DNA of 64,000 nt from Arthrobacter sp. StoSoilB20. GTDB taxonomy: Bacteria; Actinomycetota; Actinomycetes; Actinomycetales; Micrococcaceae. The stretch lies in NCBI RefSeq assembly GCF_019977295.1, contig NZ_AP024651.1:2356001-2420000 (forward strand). Reading direction: 5' to 3'. Made by a program: the position numbers and the translations under genes. Within the stretch, counting starts at the first letter, position 1. Every line of letters starts with the position of its first letter. This document shows, one piece after another, positions 43,064-50,945 of this stretch. A model generated the notes under the pieces. It worked only from the letters and a program-made list of their open reading frames with translations, did no database searches and was not told the origin of the DNA.

Positions 43064-44974
43064 TTATGCGCGAAGGAGTCCCGCTCCCGGCCGGGAAGCC
43101 AGCAAGGGGGCAAAGAACCCGCCGAGCTCAGCCGTGCCGGACAGGGGCAGGATGTTGGCGACGTACTGGTCGGGGCGGACCACCACTACGGCTCCGTCGC
43201 GGCTGATGCCACGCAGGTCGAAGATGTCCGCGTTGGCATCGGTGCCAAAGACTTTTTCAAGGTAGGTCAGCTTGAATGGTCCGACTGTGGGTTTGAAGGC
43301 AGCCGGTACGGCGTTGATGTCCACCTTGGTGTGGTCCTGCTGGTAGATCACCTTCAGATCGAACCATGCGTCGCGGTCAGCATCCGACGGCGTAGCAGCC
43401 AACGGCGAGTCAGGCGAGTTCGCGATCCACTCGGCAAAGTCCGCCACAGGGCCCGGGGCGCCTGCCAAGGCGGCGTCGGCGAAGACATAGATCCGCCAGC
43501 GGCCGTCCGCCTTGGCGTGGTGCCCCAAGTGCATGGGATTGGTGTCGCAGACCCGCAGTACCGGAGCAGATTTGAAGCGCTTGCCAACCGGGAAGCCGGT
43601 GGCAAGGCCCTGATGCTTTGCCTCGGCGATGACCAGGGAAGGGTCGTACTGGGTCATGAAACCTGCAGGGAACTCGGCGGTGCTGGTGTAGAAAGTCTCC
43701 AGCTCTGCAGGGTCTTCGAATTCTTCGGGCTTCTTGGCCATCAGGGTGGACCACTGCTTGTCGAAGTCGATCAGGTTCTTGGCCACGACCTGCCGCTCGG
43801 CCGAGTAGGTGTCCAGGAGGCTTTCGGGGCTGCGCCCCTCAAGGACATGTCCAAGCTTCCAGCCGATGTTGAACCCATCCTGCATGGAAACGTTCATGCC
43901 CTGGCCGGCCTTGGCACTGTGGGTGTGGCAGGCGTCGCCGGTGATGAACACCCGCGGGGTACGCGTGCCGCGCTCCTCCGGCAGGACGTCGTCGAACCTG
44001 TCCGTGAGCCGGTGGCCTACCTCGTAGACGCTGTGCCACGCAACGTTGCGCACATCCAGCGTGTAAGGGTGGAGGATGTCGTTGGCCTTTTGGATGATCT
44101 GTTCGATGGAGGTCTTGCGCACGGCCCCTTTGTCGTTGGGGTCCACTTCCCCCAGGTCCACGTACATGCGGAACAGGTGGCCGCCTTCACGTGGGATCAG
44201 CAGGATACTGCCGCCACTGCCGGACTGGATGGCGCATTTGGTGCGGATATCCGGGAAGTCGGTGACGGCCAGGACGTCCATGACACCCCACGCATGGTTG
44301 GCCTGGTCCCCGGCAAGGTGGCAGCCAATGGACTCGCGGACCTTACTGCGGGCGCCGTCTGCACCCACGACGTACTTTGCCCGGATGATCCGTTCCTGGC
44401 CTTCATGGGGCCCGGATGTGTGGGCCAAGGTCACAGCAACCGGGTAATCCCCGTCGCCGGTGACCTTGAGGCCTTGGAATTCGTAGCCATAATCGGGAGT
44501 CATGCGGGCGGGGGAGTTGGCCATGAATTCTGCGAAATAGTCCAGCACGCGGGCTTGGTTCACGATCAGGTGCGGGAACTCGCTGATGCCGGCAGGATCA
44601 TCCACGGCCCGGGCGGCCCGAACAATGCGTGAGTGGTCGGCCGGATCCGGCTTCCAGAAGGCCATCTCCGTGATGCGGTAGGCCTCTGCGATGATCCGCT
44701 CGGCGAAACCGAACGCCTGGAAAGTCTCGACACTCCGGGCCTGGATGCCATCGGCCTGGCCAATGGCCAAGCGACCAGGACGACGCTCCACAATGCGGGT
44801 TGTCACCTCCGGGAACTGGGACAGTTGCGCAGCAGTGAGCATTCCGGCGGGGCCGGTACCGACAATGAGGACGTCTACTTCGTCAGGAAGCTCGGCTGGG
44901 CGGTTAATTCCGACGCCGGCTGCGGGCTCGACTCGCGGGTCACCGGATACATAACCGTGGTGGTGAAACTGCAC
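43064..44974 (-). CDS. FAD-dependent phenol/3-hydroxybenzoate monooxygenase (MobA-like)
   Basis: This 636-residue flavoprotein is in the large phenol hydroxylase group: IVGTGPAGMLTAAQLSQF for FAD, the DGARSKVR DG motif, GDACHTHSAKAGQGMNVSMQDGFN, and a C-terminal thioredoxin-like domain. Length and motif pattern fit MobA (3-hydroxybenzoate 4-hydroxylase, product protocatechuate); phenol-to-catechol is also possible. GTG start follows GAGGA. A near-perfect palindrome 45 bp upstream is a strong repressor or activator site. Terminator follows. Confidence 0.87.
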   Translation of the reverse strand: MQFHHHGYVSGDPRVEPAAGVGINRPAELPDEVDVLIVGTGPAGMLTAAQLSQFPEVTTRIVERRPGRLAIGQADGIQARSVETFQAFGFAERIIAEAYRITEMAFWKPDPADHSRIVRAARAVDDPAGISEFPHLIVNQARVLDYFAEFMANSPARMTPDYGYEFQGLKVTGDGDYPVAVTLAHTSGPHEGQERIIRAKYVVGADGARSKVRESIGCHLAGDQANHAWGVMDVLAVTDFPDIRTKCAIQSGSGGSILLIPREGGHLFRMYVDLGEVDPNDKGAVRKTSIEQIIQKANDILHPYTLDVRNVAWHSVYEVGHRLTDRFDDVLPEERGTRTPRVFITGDACHTHSAKAGQGMNVSMQDGFNIGWKLGHVLEGRSPESLLDTYSAERQVVAKNLIDFDKQWSTLMAKKPEEFEDPAELETFYTSTAEFPAGFMTQYDPSLVIAEAKHQGLATGFPVGKRFKSAPVLRVCDTNPMHLGHHAKADGRWRIYVFADAALAGAPGPVADFAEWIANSPDSPLAATPSDADRDAWFDLKVIYQQDHTKVDINAVPAAFKPTVGPFKLTYLEKVFGTDANADIFDLRGISRDGAVVVVRPDQYVANILPLSGTAELGGFFAPLLASRPGAGLLRA

Positions 44975-45018
44975 GGGCTTTCCTCACTTCTTCGTGGGCC
45001 ATAGCGGCTGGTGGTGTT

Positions 45019-45047
45019 CGATAATAGAACAACGTGTTCTATTATCG
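45019..45047. promoter_or_regulatory. Perfect 29-bp palindromic operator before the MobA-like gene
   Basis: Two 13-nt arms CGATAATAGAACA and TGTTCTATTATCG flank ACG. The centre and arms are AT-rich and the whole site is 45 bp upstream of the GTG start. TTGACT on the minus strand at 45051-45056 could be a -35 box, though I cannot place a convincing -10. The site size suits an IclR, MarR or GntR dimer; no regulator is adjacent on this side. Confidence 0.82.
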
Positions 45048-45143
45048 CTCAGTCAATCGTAATGCGGCTCACAGTGGCGTTCAAGTCTTTTGCGCCCCCT
45101 TCTGTTCGATGCCCGTGAGGTTCCTGCCCAAAGGACCTTCGGC

Positions 45144-46094
45144 ATGTCAGGATCAGGTATGCCCCGACTGATGCTGCTGGACACCGCTTCGCTGTACTTC
45201 CGTGCCTTTTATGGCGTTCCCGATTCCATACGCCGCCCGGACGGGACCCCCGTCAACGCGGTTCGGGGGCTGATGGACATGATCGCCCGCCTCACCACGG
45301 ACTACGAAGCGACCCACGTGGTCGCCTGTTGGGACAATGACTGGCGGCCGCAATGGCGCGTGGACTTGATTCCCAGCTACAAATCGCACAGGGTTGCGGA
45401 GATCGTCGAGCACGGCCCTGACGTCGAAGTGGTCCCGGACCCCTTGGAAGCCCAGATTCCCATGATCCGCCGAGTACTGGACCTGGCCGGAATCGCCGTT
45501 GTGGGCGTTGACGAGCACGAGGCCGACGACGTCATTGGAACCTATGCGAGCCGGGCAACCTTTCCCACGGATGTGGTCACCGGCGACCGCGACCTTTTCC
45601 AACTGGTCGACGACGAACGCGCGGTCCGCGTCATTTACACAGCCCGCGGGATGAAAAACCTGGAAGTTCTCACCGACGTCGTCGTCGTGGGAAAGTACCG
45701 TGTCCTGCCCGCCCAATACGCTGATTTCGCCACCCTCCGCGGAGATGCTTCCGACGGACTGCCAGGTGTGGCGGGAATCGGGGAAAAGACAGCAGCGTCC
45801 CTGCTGGGCGTGCACGGCTCGTTGGAAGGCCTGCTCGAAGCGGCTGAAGACCCCGACGGCGGCTTATCCGCTTCCATACGGGCCAAACTCTCGGCAGCGG
45901 CGGACTACCTTAAAGTAGCCCCCGCCGTCGTCAACGTAGTGCGGGACCTCAAAGTACCCACACTTGAGGACGCGGGCGCTGAACTGCGTCCCGTTGCCGG
46001 GGCTGCACGCGAGGAGCTCGAAAAACTCGCCACCGAGTGGAATCTGGGAGGCTCGGCCAAGCGGCTCATGGACGCCCTCGACAGGATCCACTGA
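45144..46094 (+). CDS. 5'-3' exonuclease, stand-alone
   Basis: This 316-residue protein has the FEN/PolA exonuclease fold: YFRAFYGVPDSIRRPDG, CWDNDWRPQWRVDLIPSYKSHR, DEHEADDVIGTYAS and VTGDRDLFQL (metal ligands), then the H3TH helix LRGDASDGLPGVAGIGEKTA. It removes RNA or flap structures during repair and replication. No polymerase domain is attached. The ATG at 45144 follows AAAGGA; ATG 45159 is an alternative. It follows the divergent mobA control region. Confidence 0.92.
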   Translation: MSGSGMPRLMLLDTASLYFRAFYGVPDSIRRPDGTPVNAVRGLMDMIARLTTDYEATHVVACWDNDWRPQWRVDLIPSYKSHRVAEIVEHGPDVEVVPDPLEAQIPMIRRVLDLAGIAVVGVDEHEADDVIGTYASRATFPTDVVTGDRDLFQLVDDERAVRVIYTARGMKNLEVLTDVVVVGKYRVLPAQYADFATLRGDASDGLPGVAGIGEKTAASLLGVHGSLEGLLEAAEDPDGGLSASIRAKLSAAADYLKVAPAVVNVVRDLKVPTLEDAGAELRPVAGAAREELEKLATEWNLGGSAKRLMDALDRIH

Positions 46095-46245
46095 GGGCCC
46101 TCACAGCCTGACGTTCATTTTCACAGGCGAATGACAGGTTCGCGACAGCGTGGGCTGGGGTTCTCCTCTCATTGTTGAAAGAGGACGGCGCTCATGCCCG
46201 TCCCTCAGACACCAGCCGTACCAACGGCTCATCGAGGAGAGGTAC

Positions 46246-46806
46246 ATGTCGAAAACCAAGAGAATTACCCTGGGCGTTGCGGCCGGAGCCCTGGCATTGG
46301 GCGCAGGCCTTGGAGTAACCAGCATCGCGACCGCAGCCACCACACCATCGCCGGCGGCTACTTCCTCCACGGATGCGGGCAAGCCTTCTGACGTAGGCGG
46401 GCGTCCGGGCGGAGGCCACGGCCACGGACGCGACGGCGGCCAGATTGCCACTCAGTTGGCCAGCAAGCTGGGTGTCGAGGAGTCCAAGGTCACCGAGGCA
46501 CTGAAGGCCTTCCGGGAGGCGAACAAGCCCACAACCCCGCCGGCCGAAGGAACCGAAGGCGCCAAGCCCGACCGGACGGCTCAGGACGCCGCCCTTGCGA
46601 AGTCGCTGGCCGAAGCGTTGGGCGTGGATGAAGCGAAGGTCACCACAGCCTTGGAGGAGATCCGCGCTGAAGCCACTGCGGAGCGGTCCGCTGCACTGAA
46701 AACAAGGCTGGACAAGGCAGTCACTGACGGCAAGCTCACGCAGGCAGAAGCCGATGCCGTGGCCAAGGCCGTTGAAGCCGGCGTCATCGGCGGAGGCGGC
46801 CGCTGA
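46246..46806 (+). CDS. Exported two-repeat alpha-helical protein, unknown function
   Basis: This 186-residue protein has a signal peptide (KRITLGVAAGALALGAGLGVTSIATAAT) and a His/Gly-rich spacer (GGGHGHGRDGG, possibly metal-binding). Two ~28-residue helical repeats follow: IATQLASKLGVEESKVTEALKAF and LAKSLAEALGVDEAKVTTALEEI. The ATG follows GAGGAGAGG. I do not recognise a family. A terminator lies 35 bp after it. Confidence 0.72.
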   Translation: MSKTKRITLGVAAGALALGAGLGVTSIATAATTPSPAATSSTDAGKPSDVGGRPGGGHGHGRDGGQIATQLASKLGVEESKVTEALKAFREANKPTTPPAEGTEGAKPDRTAQDAALAKSLAEALGVDEAKVTTALEEIRAEATAERSAALKTRLDKAVTDGKLTQAEADAVAKAVEAGVIGGGGR

Positions 46807-46840
46807 GGCTGGGGGTTAAACCACTGACAGTCTCACTCGC

Positions 46841-46905
46841 CAGCGGGTTGACCCGCTGACGGGTTGATTCAAGGATTCCTCCGGGCGGCCCCGGGGGAAT
46901 CCTTG
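46841..46905. terminator. Paired stem-loops between convergent genes
   Basis: CAGCGGGT-TG-ACCCGCTG (46841-46858) is a perfect small stem. A second stem at 46870-46905 pairs CAAGGATTCCTCCGG with CCGGGGGAATCCTTG with a single wobble. They lie between the exported protein and the acyltransferase fusion and can end transcription from both sides. Confidence 0.75.
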
Positions 46906-46912
46906 TTCCCCG

Positions 46913-48619
46913 CTAGTTACTGGGAGAGACGCCCGGCAGCTTCCACGCAGGTTCGGGACGATGTACGCCACGTGGACGGTATCCCAATGCCTCGGCGTGG
47001 CCCAGGAGGTCAGCGAGGTACCAGATAATGGACAGCCACATCTCAGTTCCCTGAAGAGTCGGCAGATGGCCCGGTCCACTCGAAGGGTCGGCGCTGAAGG
47101 CCAATCCTTGGCCCGGATGCCACCAGCCGAGCGCTTCCTCCAGCTGAACGTGGGCCCAACTGTTCATCTCGGCCCGACGATGGGAAGTCTGCTTGGACGC
47201 AAGCCAGAGGGGGTGGACGACGTCCAGGACGTTGCAGGCATTCTGCTTTCCGGGAGCGAAATACCGTTCGTCTCCGGAGTGTGCGAGCACAGTGTCCACC
47301 AAGCGCTCAACATGGGGCACAGAGACGCCATACTGGGCAAAAGTGCCGCGGGTGAGGCGGTAGTACCCATTCACTACCTTGAGCCGCGTGCTGGCATTGG
47401 GTGTACCCCACGTTCCTGCCACAGGGTTGACGCGCGTCAACAACCAACCGAACAGCGCCTCCAACGAACCAGCCGAGTTCGGATGTTCCTGTTCAAGGTT
47501 CCAGTAGGCTGCAGTGCCCCATGCATCTACCCACGCCCCTGATCCCCACGTTTCCTCATGCCAGGGCAGCGCATCCAAGGAAGAGAGCAATGTTGCTGGA
47601 TCCATGGTGGCCACCGAGTGCACTGGATGCCGGAACCGGCTGCCCAGGAGATTCAGCGCATAACCGGCTGAGAGGACGTGATAGGTTGCCGGCCCCTCTC
47701 CGAAGACCAGCGGAGCATCGGAGCTGAAATGGTTGGACCCAAGCTCCGGCAGCAACCCTGTGCCTGGATCCTGGAGGGACTGCAGTCGTTCGATGTGTTC
47801 CTCCCGAGAGAGCTGCGCAGGGACGGTACCCAGCAGGAGGTCCGCGATCTCGATGGCATCACAGTGCGCCCTGACCGTGGGCGCCTTTTGCGGACCGTCC
47901 ACGTAGCGGCCGCCGCCAGAGTCGGTCCAGTTCCGGGAAAGAATCAGCGGAGCATCGGTGCGGGCCGCATCGGCGAACGAGGCCAGGGCTGCTGACAGCC
48001 CGTTGCCGGCATCCGCGTCCGTCTCGGGGAGATCGGCAGTCGGGGCGGCAACGGGATCCCGCCGGTCACGGATCCGACGTGCCGGATTGCCGCCCACAAT
48101 GGACCAATCAGGTACGTCCTTGGTGACCACCGCTCCCGCAGCCAAGACGGCATGGGAGCCCACGCGGACTCCATCAAGGACCACCACGTTGGAGCCCATC
48201 CAGACGTCGTCTCCGATCCGGATTCCTTTGCTGGTCAAGGGCTGCCTGAAGACAGGTTCGGCCGGATCCATGGAGTGGTTGAAGCCGAGAATGGACGTGT
48301 GTGCACCGATTCTGACTCCGTCGCCCATGGTGATATCTCCCCGCACTACGGTGAAGGCGTTGACGGTGCAGTCGGTGCCCATGGTGATGGAGCCTGTGAC
48401 GTACGCGTGGGCGGCAATGAAGGATCGCGCGCCGATGCAGAGGGAATCAGGGGCGATGCTTGCCCTGGGCGAGAGGAACGCTCCCTCACCGATAGTGGCT
48501 CCAGTCCGTTGGATGAAATCCCTGTGGTAGGCGTGCTGCGCCTCCCGTTCGGACTGCGAGGCGGAAGTCCAGAAAGTCCAGGGGGAGTAGTCGTAGTTGA
48601 GGTGATGCTCGGGATTCAC
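46913..48619 (-). CDS. Hexapeptide acyltransferase fused to a large C-terminal helical domain
   Basis: This 568-residue protein has two parts. Residues ~35-190 form a left-handed beta helix of the maltose/galactoside O-acetyltransferase type: repeated [ILV]G hexapeptides (IGEGAFLSPRASIAPDSLCIGARSF, IRIGDDVWMGSNVVVLDGVRVG, IVGGNPARRI), with a likely catalytic His in LGFNHSMDP. Residues ~230-568 are rich in Trp, His and aromatic residues (GSNHFSSDAPLVFGEGPATYHVLSAGYALNLLG, NACNVLDVVHPLWL), suggestive of an alpha/alpha toroid such as in lyases or epimerases, but I cannot name it. GTG 48619 is used with GGAG upstream; earlier frame would absorb the operator. A LacI-type operator precedes. Confidence 0.78.
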   Translation of the reverse strand: MNPEHHLNYDYSPWTFWTSASQSEREAQHAYHRDFIQRTGATIGEGAFLSPRASIAPDSLCIGARSFIAAHAYVTGSITMGTDCTVNAFTVVRGDITMGDGVRIGAHTSILGFNHSMDPAEPVFRQPLTSKGIRIGDDVWMGSNVVVLDGVRVGSHAVLAAGAVVTKDVPDWSIVGGNPARRIRDRRDPVAAPTADLPETDADAGNGLSAALASFADAARTDAPLILSRNWTDSGGGRYVDGPQKAPTVRAHCDAIEIADLLLGTVPAQLSREEHIERLQSLQDPGTGLLPELGSNHFSSDAPLVFGEGPATYHVLSAGYALNLLGSRFRHPVHSVATMDPATLLSSLDALPWHEETWGSGAWVDAWGTAAYWNLEQEHPNSAGSLEALFGWLLTRVNPVAGTWGTPNASTRLKVVNGYYRLTRGTFAQYGVSVPHVERLVDTVLAHSGDERYFAPGKQNACNVLDVVHPLWLASKQTSHRRAEMNSWAHVQLEEALGWWHPGQGLAFSADPSSGPGHLPTLQGTEMWLSIIWYLADLLGHAEALGYRPRGVHRPEPAWKLPGVSPSN

Positions 48620-48644
48620 GTCGCAGGCTCCGTGCTGAGGGATC

Positions 48645-48692
48645 GGGGAAAGCGCTTCCCGCAATTATTGGTGGAGCTTACGGAGTGGTCAA
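48645..48692 (-). promoter_or_regulatory. Promoter and LacI-type operator of the acyltransferase fusion
   Basis: On the minus strand, TTGACC (48687-48692), 17 bp, then AATAAT (48664-48669) form a strong sigma-70-like promoter. Directly downstream is GGGGAAAGCGCTTCCC (48645-48660), the AAGCGCTT centre of LacI-family sugar-regulator operators. Binding there would block the start region. The start codon is 26 bp further. Confidence 0.78.
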
Positions 48693-48779
48693 TGCACCAA
48701 AGGTAAACGATCAGTCCCGAACACTCCGGACAGCCGTACTCCCCATTGATGAAACATGCCTGATTCTTTTGAAAGAGGC

Positions 48780-49670
48780 CTACTGGTAGTGACTGAGTGG
48801 CTCGAAGTCCCCTGATTGTGCCGGGGTCGTCGCTGCCCAGCTTGCCAGCAGCTGAAAGGCGTCCGCGGTGCCTGTACCGGGCTCGGCGTTGTATACGGTC
48901 AATGTCAGGCCAGAGTCCGCGGACAGCCCCAGTGCTTCGTACACCACGTGAAGGTCGCCTACCAGCCGGTGCCGGAACTGCTTCTTGCCGCTGAAGTGGA
49001 GCCGGACGTTGTGGGATGCCCACCGGACTCGAAAAGCCTCGTTGCGCGTGGACAGCTCACCAACCAGGTCACTCAATCCCCGGTCATAGGGATCGCGGCC
49101 GGCTTCGGTCCTCAGCATGGCCACGGTGTCGTTGGCGGCGCGTTCCCAGTCCGCATAGAAATCGTGGCTGCGGGGGTCCAGGAACAGGAAGCGGGCAAGG
49201 TTTGGGGGACCGGCCGGACTGTCGAAGATATCGGAGTACAACGCCCGGCCCATTGCGTTGGCCGCGAGGATGTCCAAGCGGCCGTTGTGCACAAAGGCAG
49301 GGGCACCGGTAATCGCATCCAAGGTTAGTTGTACGCCCTGCCTGATCGATTGCTTCCGGACCGGACGACGCCGGGATTTGCCGCCGTCGCTGGCTGCACG
49401 GGCGAGGTCGAAGAGATGGGCGCGCTCGGCGTCGTCGAGCTGCAGGGCGCCGGCGAGCGATTCCAGGACGCTCTCCGAGGCCCCGGCCAGGTTTCCGCGT
49501 TCAAGGCGGGTGTAATACTCCACGCTCACACCAGCCAGCATGGCCACTTCGCCCCGGCGAAGTCCCGGAACGCGGCGGTTGCCGCCATAGACGGCAAGTC
49601 CAGCCTGCTCCGGAGTCAGCTTCGCCCTCCTGGTGGAAAGGAAGTCGCGGGTCTCGGTCCGGTTGTCCAT
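48780..49670 (-). CDS. HTH regulator with MmyB-like ligand-binding domain
   Basis: This 296-residue protein has an N-terminal helix-turn-helix (LRRGEVAMLAGVSVEYYTRLERGNLAGAS) and a C-terminal MmyB-like domain ending RVRWASHNVRLHFSGKKQFRHRLVGDLHVVYEALGL. In actinobacteria these regulators usually control a divergent oxidoreductase gene and may bind fatty-acid-like ligands. It is divergent from the alcohol dehydrogenase across 128 bp, which is the probable target. Confidence 0.92.
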   Translation of the reverse strand: MDNRTETRDFLSTRRAKLTPEQAGLAVYGGNRRVPGLRRGEVAMLAGVSVEYYTRLERGNLAGASESVLESLAGALQLDDAERAHLFDLARAASDGGKSRRRPVRKQSIRQGVQLTLDAITGAPAFVHNGRLDILAANAMGRALYSDIFDSPAGPPNLARFLFLDPRSHDFYADWERAANDTVAMLRTEAGRDPYDRGLSDLVGELSTRNEAFRVRWASHNVRLHFSGKKQFRHRLVGDLHVVYEALGLSADSGLTLTVYNAEPGTGTADAFQLLASWAATTPAQSGDFEPLSHYQ

Positions 49671-49798
49671 AGCTCCTACGGTAATTCTTTTGTCCGGCTA
49701 AGGGAGTCCCTGCCATTACCCCTTACAGCAGTAACTCCTTGCGTTCAGGAAAACAGGGTTAGATGGAAATACCAACACGTTCACAACGCAGGAGAAAC

Positions 49799-50842
49799 AT
49801 GCCTACCGCTAACGCTTACGCTGCCCCCTCGGCTACGGGCGACCTGACCCTGACCACCATCGAGCGTCGGGAAGTCGGCACCAACGACGTCAGCATTGAT
49901 ATCAAGTTCGCCGGTATCTGCCACTCCGATATCCACACCGTCCGCGGCGATTGGGGTCCGCAGCAGTACCCGCTGGCCCCCGGCCACGAAATTGCCGGAA
50001 TCGTCACCGAAGTTGGCTCCGGTGTCACCAAGCACAAGGTGGGCGACCGCGTGGGCGTCGGCTGCATGGTCAATTCCTGCAAAGAGTGCCGGAACTGCCT
50101 TGCCGGAGAAGAGCAGTACTGCCTCAAGGGAAACGTCGGCACGTACGGTTCCGTTGACCGCGACGGCACCATCACCCAGGGCGGCTACTCCAGCCACGTA
50201 GTGGTGAACGAGGACTTCGTTGTCACCATCCCGGAAGGCCTGGAACTCGACGTCGCAGCACCGCTCCTCTGCGCCGGCATCACCACGTACTCACCCCTGC
50301 ACCACTGGGGAGCGGGACCCGGCAAAAAGGTTGCCGTGGTGGGACTCGGCGGGCTCGGCCACATGGCCGTCAAGATCGCCCACGCCATGGGTGCCGAGGT
50401 CACGGTCCTCTCGCAGTCCCTGAAGAAGATGGAGGACGGTCTCAAGCTCGGCGCGGACCACTACTACGCCACCAGTGATCCCGCCACGTTCGAACAGCTC
50501 GGCGGCACTTTCGATCTCATCATCAACACCGTCAGTGCCTCGATCGACATCAGCGCCTATCTCCAACTGCTGACGCTCGACGGAAGCCTGGTCAACGTTG
50601 GAGCCCCGGCTGAGCCCCTTCCCGTCAACGTCTTCTCCTTGATTACGGGTCGCCGCCGCTTCGCCGGTTCAGCCATCGGTGGCATCCGCGAAACCCAGGA
50701 AATGCTCAACTTCTGCGCCGAACACGGCCTCGGTGCCGAGATCGAAGTCATCCCGGCAAGCAAGATCAATGAGGCGTACGAACGCGTACTGGCCTCTGAC
50801 GTCCGCTACCGCTTTGTCATCGACGCTTCCACCATCGGCTAG
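49799..50842 (+). CDS. Zinc-dependent NAD(P) alcohol dehydrogenase, CAD/YahK-like
   Basis: This 347-residue medium-chain dehydrogenase has catalytic zinc ligands in [13 protein letters not shown] and GHEIAG, the structural zinc cluster [15 protein letters not shown], and the cofactor motif [17 protein letters not shown]. It should reduce aldehydes with NADPH or NADH. The ATG at 49799 follows GGAG; a longer frame starts 36 bp earlier without a site. It is divergent from the MmyB regulator and followed by a terminator. Confidence 0.93.
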   Translation: MPTANAYAAPSATGDLTLTTIERREVGTNDVSIDIKFAGICHSDIHTVRGDWGPQQYPLAPGHEIAGIVTEVGSGVTKHKVGDRVGVGCMVNSCKECRNCLAGEEQYCLKGNVGTYGSVDRDGTITQGGYSSHVVVNEDFVVTIPEGLELDVAAPLLCAGITTYSPLHHWGAGPGKKVAVVGLGGLGHMAVKIAHAMGAEVTVLSQSLKKMEDGLKLGADHYYATSDPATFEQLGGTFDLIINTVSASIDISAYLQLLTLDGSLVNVGAPAEPLPVNVFSLITGRRRFAGSAIGGIRETQEMLNFCAEHGLGAEIEVIPASKINEAYERVLASDVRYRFVIDASTIG

Positions 50843-50879
50843 GAAACGCCCGCAGAACCCTGCAGAACCCTGCAACCCG

Positions 50880-50922
50880 CAGGAATGGCCGCGCCAGGTC
50901 CACCCCGGCGTGGCCTTTCCTG
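50880..50922 (+). terminator. Stem-loop after the alcohol dehydrogenase
   Basis: CAGGAATGGCCGCGCC pairs with GGCGTGGCCTTTCCTG at 14 of 16 positions around an 11-nt loop. It ends in a short T tract. It is 38 bp after the stop and 24 bp before the helicase start, so the two genes are likely separately transcribed. Confidence 0.65.
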
Positions 50923-50945
50923 TGCCGGGCAACAGGGACAATGGT

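Noticed and set aside
43331..44632. A 433-codon + strand frame opposite the MobA-like gene
   Set aside because: Antisense shadow; no start site and low-complexity composition.
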